A stretch of 64,000 nucleotides of DNA from Desulforamulus ferrireducens (GCF_002005145.1 NZ_CP019698.1:558001-622000), one strand, 5' to 3'; positions 34,848 to 44,025 are shown, counted from the first letter of the stretch. Notes: generated by a model not told the origin, from the sequence alone. Numbers and translations are program-made.

Positions 34848-34919
34848 TTAGCTTTGGCTAACGACCAAAGGCCAATGGCCAAAAAAGGGGAGTGTCGCAA
34901 AACTTTTACGACACTCCCC
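34848..34919. repeat. Dispersed composite repeat, copy 2, with GAGTGTCG hairpin
   Basis: TTAGCTTTGG, CCAAAGGCC and AATGGCC are followed by an 11-bp perfect stem, GGGGAGTGTCG (34887-34897) with CGACACTCCCC (34909-34919). The same words occur in inverted order at 21091-21195. The hairpin half probably also terminates the convergent rubrerythrin transcript. Confidence 0.5.
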
Positions 34920-34939
34920 AGTTCATTTAACTAACTAAT

Positions 34940-35491
34940 TTATTTGCCAAAATATCTTTTTAACAGGCCTTGGAAAGCCGCGCCATGACGGGCTTCGTCT
35001 TTGCACATTTCATGGACGGTATCGTGAATGGCATCGTAACCAAGTTGTTTAGCTTTGGTTGCTAAATCCTTTTTGCCTTGGCAGGCGCCATGCTCAGCAT
35101 CCACTCTGGCTTGTAAGTTGGCCCTGGTGTCAGCAGCTACCACTTCACCCAATAACTCGGCAAATTTGGCAGCGTGCTCGGCTTCTTCCCAAGCAATTCT
35201 TTTATATGCTTCAGCTACCTCGGGATAACCTTCCCGGTCAGCCTGCCGGCTCATAGCTAAATACATACCTACCTCAGTACATTCACCCATAAAGTTGTCT
35301 TTAAGAGCTTGAATTACTTCGGGATCTAAGCCTTGAGCGACACCCACTTTGTGTTCATCTGCCCAAACCAGTTCTTCAGTTTCTTTTTTCTCAACAAACT
35401 TATCGGCAGCAACCCTGCATTGGGGGCAGTTTTCAGGTGCGGTTTCACCGGTATGAACGTAACCACAGACGGTACAAACAAATTTTTTCAT
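34940..35491 (-). CDS. Reverse rubrerythrin (rubredoxin domain first)
   Basis: A peroxide-reducing non-haem iron protein. Residues 1-35 form a rubredoxin-type FeCys4 site (CTVCGY and CPQC), placed N-terminal, the reverse of classic rubrerythrin. Residues about 55-183 form the diiron ferritin-like domain with the ligands in [22 protein letters not shown] and DEARHG. In Clostridium acetobutylicum such proteins are PerR-repressed NADH-peroxidase components. Here it lies 24 nt after the gene for a PerR-like regulator on the same strand. The ribosome binding site is AAGGAGG. Confidence 0.92.
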   Translation of the reverse strand: MKKFVCTVCGYVHTGETAPENCPQCRVAADKFVEKKETEELVWADEHKVGVAQGLDPEVIQALKDNFMGECTEVGMYLAMSRQADREGYPEVAEAYKRIAWEEAEHAAKFAELLGEVVAADTRANLQARVDAEHGACQGKKDLATKAKQLGYDAIHDTVHEMCKDEARHGAAFQGLLKRYFGK

Positions 35492-35515
35492 AATAAAATT
35501 CCTCCTTATGAGTGT

Positions 35516-35941
35516 TTAATTTATATTTTTATTAAGGCATTTATTACAGGTGCCTTTAAAATAGATGTGCTGTTCATCAACCCTGTGAGCTTTTAACTCA
35601 CTTAAATCCAGACAAGATAAATCAATTCTTATATCATACACGTGACCACACTCTGTGCATTTAAAGTGGCCGTGCGTGGAGATATCAGCATCATATCTTG
35701 TTTCGTTTTCTTCTATCACCAGCAGTTGAACGATACCTTGCTCTAAGAAAAGTTTTAATGTGTTGTAGACTGTGGTCTTGCTAAGAGTAGGTATCTCTTG
35801 GACCAACGCCCGAAAAATAACGTCCACTGTGGGATGATTTTTGTGCTGAACAAGATAATCAAAAATTCTCATCCTTTGATAAGAAGGCTTTATGCCATGT
35901 TTTTTGAGGTATTCCTCAAGGGACTTATTAGCAAATTCCAT
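35516..35941 (-). CDS. perR: Fur-family peroxide sensor, PerR-like
   Basis: A 141-residue Fur-family repressor. Residues about 10-85 form the winged helix (KPSYQRMRIFDYLVQHKNHPTVD, TLSKTTVYNTLKLF). The regulatory metal residues are in RYDADISTHGHFKC, and the structural zinc site has CTEC and CNKC. Operon position before reverse rubrerythrin argues for PerR over Fur or Zur. A Per-type box (ATTACAA-N5-TTGTAAT) lies about 45 nt upstream, so autoregulation is likely. Confidence 0.85.
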   Translation of the reverse strand: MEFANKSLEEYLKKHGIKPSYQRMRIFDYLVQHKNHPTVDVIFRALVQEIPTLSKTTVYNTLKLFLEQGIVQLLVIEENETRYDADISTHGHFKCTECGHVYDIRIDLSCLDLSELKAHRVDEQHIYFKGTCNKCLNKNIN

Positions 35942-35962
35942 ATAGCATCCCTTCTTTGTTGA

Positions 35963-36002
35963 ACTAATTTTAAATTAGTAATGATTACAAATTTATTGTA
36001 AT
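35963..36002. promoter_or_regulatory. Per/Fur-type operator region before perR
   Basis: Two AT-rich palindromes lie side by side: ACTAATTTTAAATTAGT (35963-35979) and ATTACAA-ATTTA-TTGTAAT (35984-36002). The second fits the Per box consensus (TTATAATNATTATAA type) well. They lie in the promoter region of perR-reverse rubrerythrin. Confidence 0.6.
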
Positions 36003-36059
36003 TATAATTTTGTATCCTGTCAATAGGTTTTTGAAATTTTTTTGACATACACCAAAAAG

Positions 36060-36109
36060 GGCTGATAAATAAATTAACCTCCTAGCGGGTTAATCATTTA
36101 TCAGCCCCT
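36060..36109. terminator. Long hairpin downstream of the EamA gene
   Basis: GGGCTGATAAAT pairs with ATTTATCAGCCC, with an inner TTAACC/GGTTAA pair. A TTAATTT tail follows on the plus strand. On the minus strand it lies 100 nt after the EamA stop. Confidence 0.55.
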
Positions 36110-36215
36110 TAATTTAACGGTGCCTGCCATTTATGAAGTCCAAGCTTATAGATAAACGGAGGTGCGAAGCCAGTTTAACAAAATGTAATCGCTTCTGAAG
36201 GCTGTGGCTAAAATT

Positions 36216-37103
36216 CTAACTGGGTAAGGTTTTTGGGTGTTTAAGCTTGTCTAATTTAAGGAGCAATACTCCTATAATAATGAGAAAGGCACCGGATAGT
36301 TGGCTGGTTGAGAGTGTTTCTCTCAAAATTAAAAAAGCCAAGAAAGTTGCAATGACCGGTTCTATGGTGCTTAAAATAGAGGCCTGGCTGGCCCCTAGTA
36401 AGGATAGCCCCTTTTGATAACAAAAAATAGGCATAATGGTACAAAGAATGGCTGTCCCCAGACCAATTATCCACATAGCCTGATAGGAATGACCTGTAAA
36501 GATGTCAAATGGCCGGTAGACTATGACAGTAGCCAATAAGCAAACAACCGATGTATAGGTTGCAATAGTCACGGGTTCCAATGTTTCAGAAAGATGCTGC
36601 CCGTTGATATTATATATGGCATAAAATAGCGCTGAGCCTAGACCATATAAAACGCCCAACATACTAATTTGCTGTGTTGTATGGATAATATCAATAACCA
36701 ATAAGCAGCCGATAAAAGAAGTAAATAAGGTTACCGCTTTAACTAAAGATATTTTTTCTTTAAAAACGATGGTTGCCATCAGCACAACCATTAGTGGATA
36801 GGTATAAAGCAATATATTTGTAACTGTGGCAGACATATGCATGATAGATAGCGTGTAACAATAGGCACTCCCAAAAAACAACAACCCTTGCACCACAAGC
36901 TGAGGCAGATTAGATTTACGGGGGATAAATCCTTTTTTTCTGTTTACGAACATGATAAAAACCAGGATCAGGCTAGCTATTAAAAATCGCAATAATAACA
37001 TGATCTCGGTGGTTAAACCTAAATTATACCCATATTTTATAAATACGGGTAAGGCGGCAAAACCTAAGGCTGCTAAAAAAATTAAGACATAGCCATTTTT
37101 CAC
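36216..37103 (-). CDS. EamA-family (DMT) transporter
   Basis: A 295-residue 10-TM permease made of two EamA repeats (GFAALPVFIKYGYNLGLTTE at the N-terminus; the second repeat from about residue 150). Members export amino acids or other metabolites. The GTG at 37103 is preferred: TTGGGAG lies about 9 nt upstream and the protein then begins at TM1. The ATG at 37172 would add 23 residues with no ribosome binding site. A second, distinct EamA gene is at 62092. Confidence 0.8.
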   Translation of the reverse strand: MKNGYVLIFLAALGFAALPVFIKYGYNLGLTTEIMLLLRFLIASLILVFIMFVNRKKGFIPRKSNLPQLVVQGLLFFGSAYCYTLSIMHMSATVTNILLYTYPLMVVLMATIVFKEKISLVKAVTLFTSFIGCLLVIDIIHTTQQISMLGVLYGLGSALFYAIYNINGQHLSETLEPVTIATYTSVVCLLATVIVYRPFDIFTGHSYQAMWIIGLGTAILCTIMPIFCYQKGLSLLGASQASILSTIEPVIATFLAFLILRETLSTSQLSGAFLIIIGVLLLKLDKLKHPKTLPS

Positions 37104-37203
37104 TATTTTATGCTCCCAACTGATTGGCACAGGCATATTAAAATAAAATACTGTCCAATGTCCTAAAGTCATGTCCTAATTATATAAACAAAGGGAATGG
37201 GTG

Positions 37204-37233
37204 TATAATACCTGTTGCTTATACCGGTATAAG
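37204..37233 (+). promoter_or_regulatory. -10 box followed by a 16-bp perfect palindrome
   Basis: TATAAT (37204-37209) is followed 9 nt later by the perfect palindrome CTTATACCGGTATAAG (37218-37233). The palindrome covers the expected transcription start, a classic repressor position. The unit read would be the M3 peptidase gene. Confidence 0.45.
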
Positions 37234-37404
37234 TATGGAAGATATAAACAGCGAGCGGCTTGGGATTTATGAGGACAACTTAATGGCAGGTTTTTTACTG
37301 GGGTTGCCCCCGGTATTTTTGTGTTAAAAAGGGATAAAACTACAACATGTGATCAACCCATAAAGCTCTGAAGGCATAGCTGTAAGGAAGGGGGAAGAAA
37401 GCCA

Positions 37405-39498
37405 ATCAAAAAGCAATTGAGAAAATACCTGTTTATACTGGTTCTGCTGGTAATCTTGGTGCCGGCCGATGGGGTATTAGCAGTTACCAAGGAAGCCAAT
37501 CCGCTATTGGCGCCCTTTCCAACACCCCATCGAACACCGCCCTTTGATGAGATTAAAACTGAGCATTTTCTTCCGGCTCTTAAACAAGCCATTGCTGAGG
37601 GGCAGGCAGAGATAGACCGTATTGTGAATAACCCGGCACCGGCCAACTTTGCTAACACCATTGAGCCCTTGGCCCGGAGTGGGCGCTCCCTCTCCCGCAT
37701 TACCGGCATATTATTTTGGTTAAATAATACTGCCAGTACGCCGGAACTGCAGGCGGTAATTAAGGATGCAGTACCCCTGCTGACAAAGTACTCCAATGAC
37801 ATTGCTCTCAACGAAAAACTATTTGCCCGGGTGCAGCGGGTTTATCAAAACTGTGATCGTCGGCATCTTACCGCGGAACAGCGGACCTTATTGGAACAAA
37901 GTTACAGGCAATTTGTCCGTAGTGGCGCTAACCTGCCGCCTGCCCAAAAGGAACGCTATCGGCAGATCAGCAATCGCTTGGCGGAGCTTTCCGTAATCTT
38001 TGAACAAAATGTCCTGGCAGATACTAATAATTATTTTCTACATATAACCGAGCAAAGGGATCTACAGGGATTACCGGCTACGGCCATTTCTGCGGCAGCA
38101 GAGGAAGCGAAAGCAAGGAAGCTGACCGGTTGGGTATTTACCTTACAGGAGCCAAGTTATACTGCCTTTATAAAGTATGCCGACAATCGTGCCTTGCGGG
38201 CACAGCTATATAAAGCATATAATTCTAAGGGCTGCCGCGGCAATGAGCATGATAATAGGCCAATTATTAAGGAATTGGTTAATCTGCGGCTGGAAATGGC
38301 CAGATTACTGGGGTATGGTAACTATGCCCAGTATGTGTTAGAAGAAAGAATGGCAGGAACACCCACCAGGGTGAATGATTTTCAAGAAAAACTCTATGCT
38401 GCCCTGTTACCCGCCGCCCAGGAAGAATTGACGGAGCTGCAAAGTTTTGCCAAGCAGCTTGGGGCCAAGGAGAAATTACAACCCTATGATTGGGCTTACT
38501 ATGCAGAAAAGCTAAAGCAAAAAAAATATGCCCTCAGTGAAGAGGAGCTACGACCCTATTTTAAGCTGGAGGATGTTCGGCAGAGGATTTTTGCGCTGGC
38601 GGGAAAACTCTATGGTTTAAGGTTTGTCCAAAATAAAAAGATACCTGTTTATCACCAGGATGTGACTGCTTATGAGGTTTGGGATGGCAATCGCTTTATG
38701 GGTGTTTTATATCTAGACCTGTTTGCCGGCAAGGGTAAATCCGGGGGTGCCTGGTGTGGCTCCTTAGTTACTCAGGAAAAGCTAAGAGGGGTGGACATTC
38801 GGCCTCAGGTGGGTATAGCCTGTAACTTTACTCGGCCAACCTCGGGCACAGATGCCCTGCTAACCCTTGGGGAAGTAACCACTTTCTTACACGAATTTGG
38901 CCATGCCCTGCATAACTTACTTTCTGATGTAACCTATGCTCAGTTGGCTGGTACCAATGTATATTGGGATTTTGTCGAGTTACCGTCGCAAATTATGGAG
39001 AACTGGGCCTATGAACCGGAGTTTTGGGGTGACAAGTTGCCCGCTTATCTGCTGTGTAAAATTAAAGAAAGCAGAAATTTTCAGCAGGCAACAAGAAAAG
39101 TAGGGCAATTACGCAGCGGTATTTTGGACATGGCCTGGCATAGCATCACCTCGCCCCTTGATGAAGCGGTGGAAGTTTTTGAGCAACAAGCTAATCGGCA
39201 GCAGCCTCTGCTGGAACCGGTGCCGGGAACCCTCTTGAGCACACGCTTTACGCACATTTTTGCCGGTGGTTATGCTGCCGGGTACTACAGCTATTTATGG
39301 GCAGAAGTCCTGGCAGCAGACGCCTTTCAAGCCTTTCAAACCAAGGGTATGCAAAAGACGGCCAGAGCATTTAGGCAGCATATTCTCTCTAAGGGAGGTA
39401 CGGAAAATCCCGCCGTGTTATATAAAAACTTTCGTGGCAGGGAAGCCACCCTGGAGGCATTGTTGGAAAAACTTAACATCTCCTATAAAAAATACTAG
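37405..39498 (+). CDS. Exported M3-family oligopeptidase (zinc metallopeptidase)
   Basis: An M3 (thimet/oligopeptidase A/Dcp-like) peptidase of about 697 residues that cleaves short peptides. The zinc motif HEFGHALH lies in EVTTFLHEFGHALHNLL, followed by a glutamate ligand region (YWDFVELPSQIMENW). The N-terminus is a signal peptide (LFILVLLVILVPADGVLA), unusual because most M3 enzymes are cytoplasmic; peptide scavenging outside the cell is inferred. No ATG, GTG or TTG lies at the right distance from AGGGGG (37389-37394): the first is the TTG at 37417, 22 nt away. An in-frame ATC at 37405 has ideal spacing and would add IKKQ, so the start is uncertain. Confidence 0.82.
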   Translation: MKKQLRKYLFILVLLVILVPADGVLAVTKEANPLLAPFPTPHRTPPFDEIKTEHFLPALKQAIAEGQAEIDRIVNNPAPANFANTIEPLARSGRSLSRITGILFWLNNTASTPELQAVIKDAVPLLTKYSNDIALNEKLFARVQRVYQNCDRRHLTAEQRTLLEQSYRQFVRSGANLPPAQKERYRQISNRLAELSVIFEQNVLADTNNYFLHITEQRDLQGLPATAISAAAEEAKARKLTGWVFTLQEPSYTAFIKYADNRALRAQLYKAYNSKGCRGNEHDNRPIIKELVNLRLEMARLLGYGNYAQYVLEERMAGTPTRVNDFQEKLYAALLPAAQEELTELQSFAKQLGAKEKLQPYDWAYYAEKLKQKKYALSEEELRPYFKLEDVRQRIFALAGKLYGLRFVQNKKIPVYHQDVTAYEVWDGNRFMGVLYLDLFAGKGKSGGAWCGSLVTQEKLRGVDIRPQVGIACNFTRPTSGTDALLTLGEVTTFLHEFGHALHNLLSDVTYAQLAGTNVYWDFVELPSQIMENWAYEPEFWGDKLPAYLLCKIKESRNFQQATRKVGQLRSGILDMAWHSITSPLDEAVEVFEQQANRQQPLLEPVPGTLLSTRFTHIFAGGYAAGYYSYLWAEVLAADAFQAFQTKGMQKTARAFRQHILSKGGTENPAVLYKNFRGREATLEALLEKLNISYKKY

Positions 39499-39524
39499 CC
39501 CGGGGTGGTTAAACCCTGGGCCTT

Positions 39525-39956
39525 TTACTCATCAGCATGCCAATGGCGCAAGGGCAGGAGTATGCCATAACGGATAGCCAAGCGCCAGAGGATTACCTTT
39601 TTCATAAATATTATACTTTTTTGCACCCGGTAGCAGTCTTGTAAGGCTTGATTTAAGCTGACCAAATTTAAAACTTCAGAGGAAACGTCCCGTTCTTGAG
39701 GTGTCCTAAGTTTGTAGTAGCAGCCACTGGCCCCCGGTAGGCGAGTTTTGTAAGTTTCAATTTGCAAACCCAATTGCTTTAGTTCCTGCAAATAACGATA
39801 GACGTTACGCTCACTGACGCCGCAGGCCAGGGCCATTTGCTGAATGGTGACACCGTCTTGAGTATGTTTTTTAAGCAGTCTAAGTATTAGCCGCAGGTTA
39901 TTGGTGCGATTTTTCTTCCGGGTCCTTCCGGTATCAACTACTTCTGTCAAACTCAT
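39525..39956 (-). CDS. HTH-domain transcriptional regulator, small
   Basis: A 143-residue protein. Residues about 20-85 form a DeoR/HTH_11-like winged helix (LILRLLKKHTQDGVTIQQMA, then CGVSERNVYRYLQELKQLGL). The C-terminal part is short with no WYL or sugar-binding domain. The ATG at 39956 follows AAGGGGGG. A leader with a terminator-like hairpin and a 26-bp near-palindrome lie upstream, suggesting the gene is itself regulated. Confidence 0.7.
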   Translation of the reverse strand: MSLTEVVDTGRTRKKNRTNNLRLILRLLKKHTQDGVTIQQMALACGVSERNVYRYLQELKQLGLQIETYKTRLPGASGCYYKLRTPQERDVSSEVLNLVSLNQALQDCYRVQKSIIFMKKVILWRLAIRYGILLPLRHWHADE

Positions 39957-39993
39957 AGGATATCCCCCCTTAGGCAATCGGTAAAGAATCGAA

Positions 39994-40067
39994 TTAAAAA
40001 CCAGCGCCAAAGACATAAAGTCTAAAAAAGCGCTGGCAGATTAAATACCAAGGTACCTTCGTATTTA
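39994..40067 (-). promoter_or_regulatory. Leader region of the HTH gene: palindrome and terminator-like hairpin
   Basis: Read on the minus strand, a near-palindrome of 26 bp at 40042-40067 (TAAATAC-x-AAGGTACCTT-x-GTATTTA, one mismatched pair) is followed by CCAGCGC paired with GCGCTGG across an inner AGAC/GTCT hairpin and then TTTTTAA. The terminator lies 40 nt before the HTH gene, so transcription could be attenuated or blocked by a bound repressor. A GGGGGGT/ACCCCCC hairpin lies further up at about 40155-40186. The rest of 40187-40573 shows no gene. Confidence 0.4.
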
Positions 40068-40573
40068 GTCCTACGGCCGCATCTTTTTTAATCTGTTAGA
40101 TTCCATCTCAGTGATAAAATCTAACCTATAACTTATTGTTGGTTAAGAATAAAAGGGGGGTTATCAGCAAAATGCTGACTACCCCCCCTGATAGCCAAAA
40201 ATCCGTTGAACAACGACACACGTTTCAACCCGATCTAAAAGTATCTAATTATCTAGTGTTTATTATAATACAAAGGTTGTCACTACTTCAACGGGTTTTT
40301 CATAATTCATAATTAAAGAAGATAAAAATTGTATTATTGTCAAGTTATTTTAATAAAACTGACTAATAATAGTCATACCAGCAAGAAAAAAACATTAAAA
40401 TTACTTAATTTTCCTCCCTTCTTAGCTGATGACGATAATCCCAATATTTTTCACCACTAAAAAATGAAAAACATATTGCTATCAAAATATTTATTTGCTA
40501 CATTTCCCATATGCGACAGGAGGTGACACTGTTCGCACACTGGCATCATGTTTGGGAAAGGAGGCGAAAAGGT

Positions 40574-41920
40574 GTGTTTTTACGCAAGGTATCCACAAAA
40601 AAGAATGGTAAGGAATATGTCTATGTAAAACTAATTGAAAGCTACCGTGCGGATGGCAAGGTAAAACAAAGGGTAGTGGCTAATTTCGGTAGCTTGGATA
40701 CCATTACCCCGACCAAGATTCAAGGACTTATTAACAGCTTGGGTAAGCTGTATCAGGAATTAAGTGATAATAATCAGCAAGAAATCACCTTGGACAAGCA
40801 TCGGGAACTGAGGGAAGTTAAACAGCAATTAATTAGTTCCTCTACCCAGAAGACCCTGGGGTTGTTAGTCAAATGCCCCAGAGAGCAGGAACTTACCCAG
40901 GCGCTATTCTTGAGATACTTGGTGGGGGGAGGTGGCAGCCTCTCCATACAGGAATACTGTCAAAAATATAAATTAGCTAATGGGACCAATATACAATTTT
41001 ACCAGTTGATGAAGAAATTAGGACAGGAAGAAACCAGGAAGGTCCTTTATGAACAGTGGTTACAAACAAAATGCTGTGAAAAAGGCAGAAATAAAGTGGT
41101 TTATATTCATATTCTGCCTGCAGTATTTCAAGGGGTAACCCAGGAAGGGGAATATAAAAAGCAACTGATACTATTCCTGGCCAGTGATCACAAAGGAATA
41201 ATCTTGGATTTTGATTATGCTGAGGGCTTAAAGCACTTAAGTTACCAACTGAATTCCTTTGTGGGACGGCTGAAGGGTCAGGGGCAGGCAGAGGTAATTG
41301 TCCTGGATGGAGAAAACCTGCTGCAAGAAAATAGTACAAACTACCGTATCGCCCGCCTTGCACAGAATAGTACAGGAGTGGCAGAAGACAGTTTTAAACT
41401 GCTCCAGCAACTGCCCCAAAGTACCGACAAGCAAAAGGGTATCCAGGCCAGGATAGCCAGGGCAGCGGCCGGGCTGGAAATGCTTAAAGCCGATATTTTG
41501 ATGGGTAAGTTAACAAAGGAAGCAGTGGTAATGAAAAAGGCCGAAGCCATCCTCAGGGATAATCAATGTCAAGGCTTGATTAGTTATTATTGGGATTTGC
41601 ACAATCAGACCTTAGGCTATCAAACTAATCAACTGGCTCTGGACAATCTGAACCAGGAAGTTATTACCAGTAGATGGTATGTTAGAAAGGATGAGCATAA
41701 GCCACTGCATAACCTGTTGCAAATTAATCTGCAGGATTTTTCCACCATAAAGGATCAGTTGCAAGTACCGTTAGTAAATATATGTGCAGAGTATCATTAT
41801 GCTCCGGAAATTATCTCAGCTCACATTTTGCTGGCCATGCTGAAAAGCCAGCATGAATATCAAATGAAAATTAGCAATCAGGAGGTGGGAAACCAAGAGT
41901 ATTTACAATGTTGTATGTGA
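40574..41920 (+). pseudogene. IS1634-family transposase-like protein, intact frame, catalytic site apparently lost
   Basis: A 448-residue frame begins at GTG 40574, 9 nt after AAAGGAGG. The N-terminus (MFLRKVSTKKNGKEYVYVKL then IESYRADGKVKQRVVANFG) is the hallmark of IS1634-type transposases. In that family the first catalytic Asp lies in a YDVT motif; here the matching strand reads VVYIHILP (about residues 176-182) with no Asp. The second strand, EVIVLDGENLL (Asp245), is kept. No terminal inverted repeats were found. It may be a decayed transposase whose frame happens to be open, or a domesticated protein; the good ribosome binding site leaves the second possible. Confidence 0.6.
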
Positions 41921-42023
41921 TTTACATGCTAAGCACCTTTTTTCTTATCAATTTGTCAAGTCATAGTATTGTACTTTAAGCACCTTCGAATACTACAATC
42001 AGATGGTAGAAAGGGGTTACTCA

Positions 42024-43304
42024 ATGAGAGTAATGTATGAAGCCCTGATGAGTGCGTCCAGGGCACACGCAAAATGGGAAATAGAAATGTCCAATAACAT
42101 TGTGCGTAATCGTAAGCACCTTTTGATTCTGTTTATCATGATGCTACCTTTAATTATTCCGGCCATAGGACATGCCGCCAACTTGCCTGGCTTTATTGGC
42201 GGAAAAAATGCCTACGGTCCATCCTTTTATTCACCAACCATGTTTTATGGCTCTATACTTGTGGGTGTATGTGCGGGACTTATTACCGGCTGTATTGGTG
42301 CCGGTGGTGGCTTTATTATTACCCCGGCCTTAATGAGTTTAGGAGTGAAAGGAATTCTGGCAGTGGGTACTGACCAGTTCCATATATTCGCCAAGGCCAT
42401 TATGGGTACCGTAATTCATAAAAAGTTGGGTAACGTAAATGTGCCGTTGGCAATTGCCTTCCTGGTAGGTTCGGGTATAGGGGTTACCGCAGGGGGTTCC
42501 TTGAACAGGGCACTGTTTAATGCCAACCCGGTCCTGAGCGACTTTATGATTAGTACTGTGTATGTCATTATGCTAGGTTTTCTTGGCGTTTACTCCATGA
42601 TTGATTTTATTAAAGCCAGAAAAAGTGGTAATCAAGGTGATGTTCATGGTGAACCCACTGACATGACTCCTCTGGCTAAAAAGATGCAAAGCATCAACCT
42701 GGCCCCCATGATCAAGTTTGACGAAGACATAGTACCTGGCGGCAGAAAGATTTCTGGTTGGTTTGTGGCTTTTTGTGGTGCCGTAGTTGGTTTAGCCGCA
42801 TCCATTATGGGTGTGGGCGGTGGTTTTCTTACCTTCCCCATGTTTGTTTATGGTCTGGGTGTTTCTTCCTTTACCACCGTTGGTACCGATATCCTACAAA
42901 TTATCTTTACTGCCGGTTATAGCTCCATAGCCCAATATGCTATCTATGGTTATATTTTTTACACCCTGGCTATGGGCATGCTGGTAGGCTCCCTGTTAGG
43001 TATTCAAATTGGGGCAGCCACAACCAAAGTGGTGCCTGGCGTTTATATTAATGGTTTCTATGCTGTTGCCATCACTGCAGGCTTTGTGAATAGACTTTTT
43101 GCCCTACCGGAGAAGATGGTAGAGATGGGTTATATATCCATGAGTACCTCCACCAGTTCACTGCTGGCCAGCATTGGCACATGGATTTTCTTTGCCCTGG
43201 TCTTTATCTTTGCGGGTTGGATTATCATGGCCTTTATTAAGGGCATACCCACCCTCAGGGCTGAGAGTGCAGCAGCTGTAAGTTCGGAAGGGGGTAGCCA
43301 TTAA
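42024..43304 (+). CDS. TauE/SafE-family anion permease
   Basis: A 426-residue membrane protein with about eight TMs in two TauE repeats (GLITGCIGAGGGFIITPALM and GLAASIMGVGGGFLTFPMFV), the family signature. Members export or import sulfite, sulfonates or related anions. A cytoplasmic N-terminal extension of about 35 residues precedes TM1, and a hydrophilic loop of about 60 residues sits between the halves. The ATG at 42024 follows AAGGGG. It overlaps its partner gene by one base. With YeiH and Usp downstream it forms a sulfur-anion transport cluster. Confidence 0.85.
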   Translation: MRVMYEALMSASRAHAKWEIEMSNNIVRNRKHLLILFIMMLPLIIPAIGHAANLPGFIGGKNAYGPSFYSPTMFYGSILVGVCAGLITGCIGAGGGFIITPALMSLGVKGILAVGTDQFHIFAKAIMGTVIHKKLGNVNVPLAIAFLVGSGIGVTAGGSLNRALFNANPVLSDFMISTVYVIMLGFLGVYSMIDFIKARKSGNQGDVHGEPTDMTPLAKKMQSINLAPMIKFDEDIVPGGRKISGWFVAFCGAVVGLAASIMGVGGGFLTFPMFVYGLGVSSFTTVGTDILQIIFTAGYSSIAQYAIYGYIFYTLAMGMLVGSLLGIQIGAATTKVVPGVYINGFYAVAITAGFVNRLFALPEKMVEMGYISMSTSTSSLLASIGTWIFFALVFIFAGWIIMAFIKGIPTLRAESAAAVSSEGGSH

Positions 43305-44020
43305 TGATTAGAGATCGTAAAGCTTTTATCCTGGGAATGCTAATGTTGCTTTCTTTCTTGGGTATCTACTTTTATATGATGAGCCCATCCTTTGGCAACG
43401 GCAGAAACGGCTTGGAATTTGCCGATGATATGTTTAACTCTATCTCCAAGGGTTCCACGGTGGCCATTGTGGAAGGGGAAGCCAAGAAAGCTGAGAAATG
43501 GCAGGGAACTACCATAGATGTAGAAATAACTGCCAAAACTCCAGAGGAAGCTGCCCAGTGGGCCTCTCAATATCAAACCATCCAAGGTGTTCAGGTAACT
43601 GTTAATGAAAACGCCCTTAATTTAAAGGGAGACTTGGGACAGATCTTTGCTGCCATTGCCCAGGATTGTCTGACCATGTATAACAATGAAGGTGATGTCC
43701 TGCGAGATAAATACAACGTTGATCCCAGGGAAGCAACCTATATCTGGTATAATTCCAGTAAGCAAATATCCAAAGCCCTGGATAAGCAAGAGAATTTTAA
43801 GGCCTCCTCTGCTATCCAGAGTCTGCAAAAAAAGATGCTTGAGCCCGCTTATAACTACTATGGAGTGGAAACCAAGCACGTAAAGGACAATAAAGGTACC
43901 ATGACCTTTATGCTGGTATTCTATATGATTTATACCATTTGGTATGGCTTTGCCATTTATTATCTGTGCCAGGGCTTTGGTATTACCATGAGCAAACAAG
44001 CTAAAAAGGCTGAGGCCTAA
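43304..44020 (+). CDS. Two-TM partner protein of the TauE permease
   Basis: A 238-residue protein with one TM near the N-terminus (FILGMLMLLSFLGIYFYMM), a soluble extracytoplasmic domain of about 170 residues, and one TM near the C-terminus (MLVFYMIYTIWYGFAIYYLC). The start overlaps the permease stop (TAATG), so the two are made together and probably interact. I recognise no named domain. Two TMs around one outer domain suggest an accessory or gating subunit for the permease, which is inference. It ends at a strong terminator. Confidence 0.7.
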   Translation: MIRDRKAFILGMLMLLSFLGIYFYMMSPSFGNGRNGLEFADDMFNSISKGSTVAIVEGEAKKAEKWQGTTIDVEITAKTPEEAAQWASQYQTIQGVQVTVNENALNLKGDLGQIFAAIAQDCLTMYNNEGDVLRDKYNVDPREATYIWYNSSKQISKALDKQENFKASSAIQSLQKKMLEPAYNYYGVETKHVKDNKGTMTFMLVFYMIYTIWYGFAIYYLCQGFGITMSKQAKKAEA

Positions 44021-44025
44021 TAACA

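Noticed and set aside
41921-42023. Terminal inverted repeat of the IS1634-like gene
   Set aside because: No matching sequence was found upstream of 40574; the AAGCACCTT words recur in the next gene and are not IS ends.
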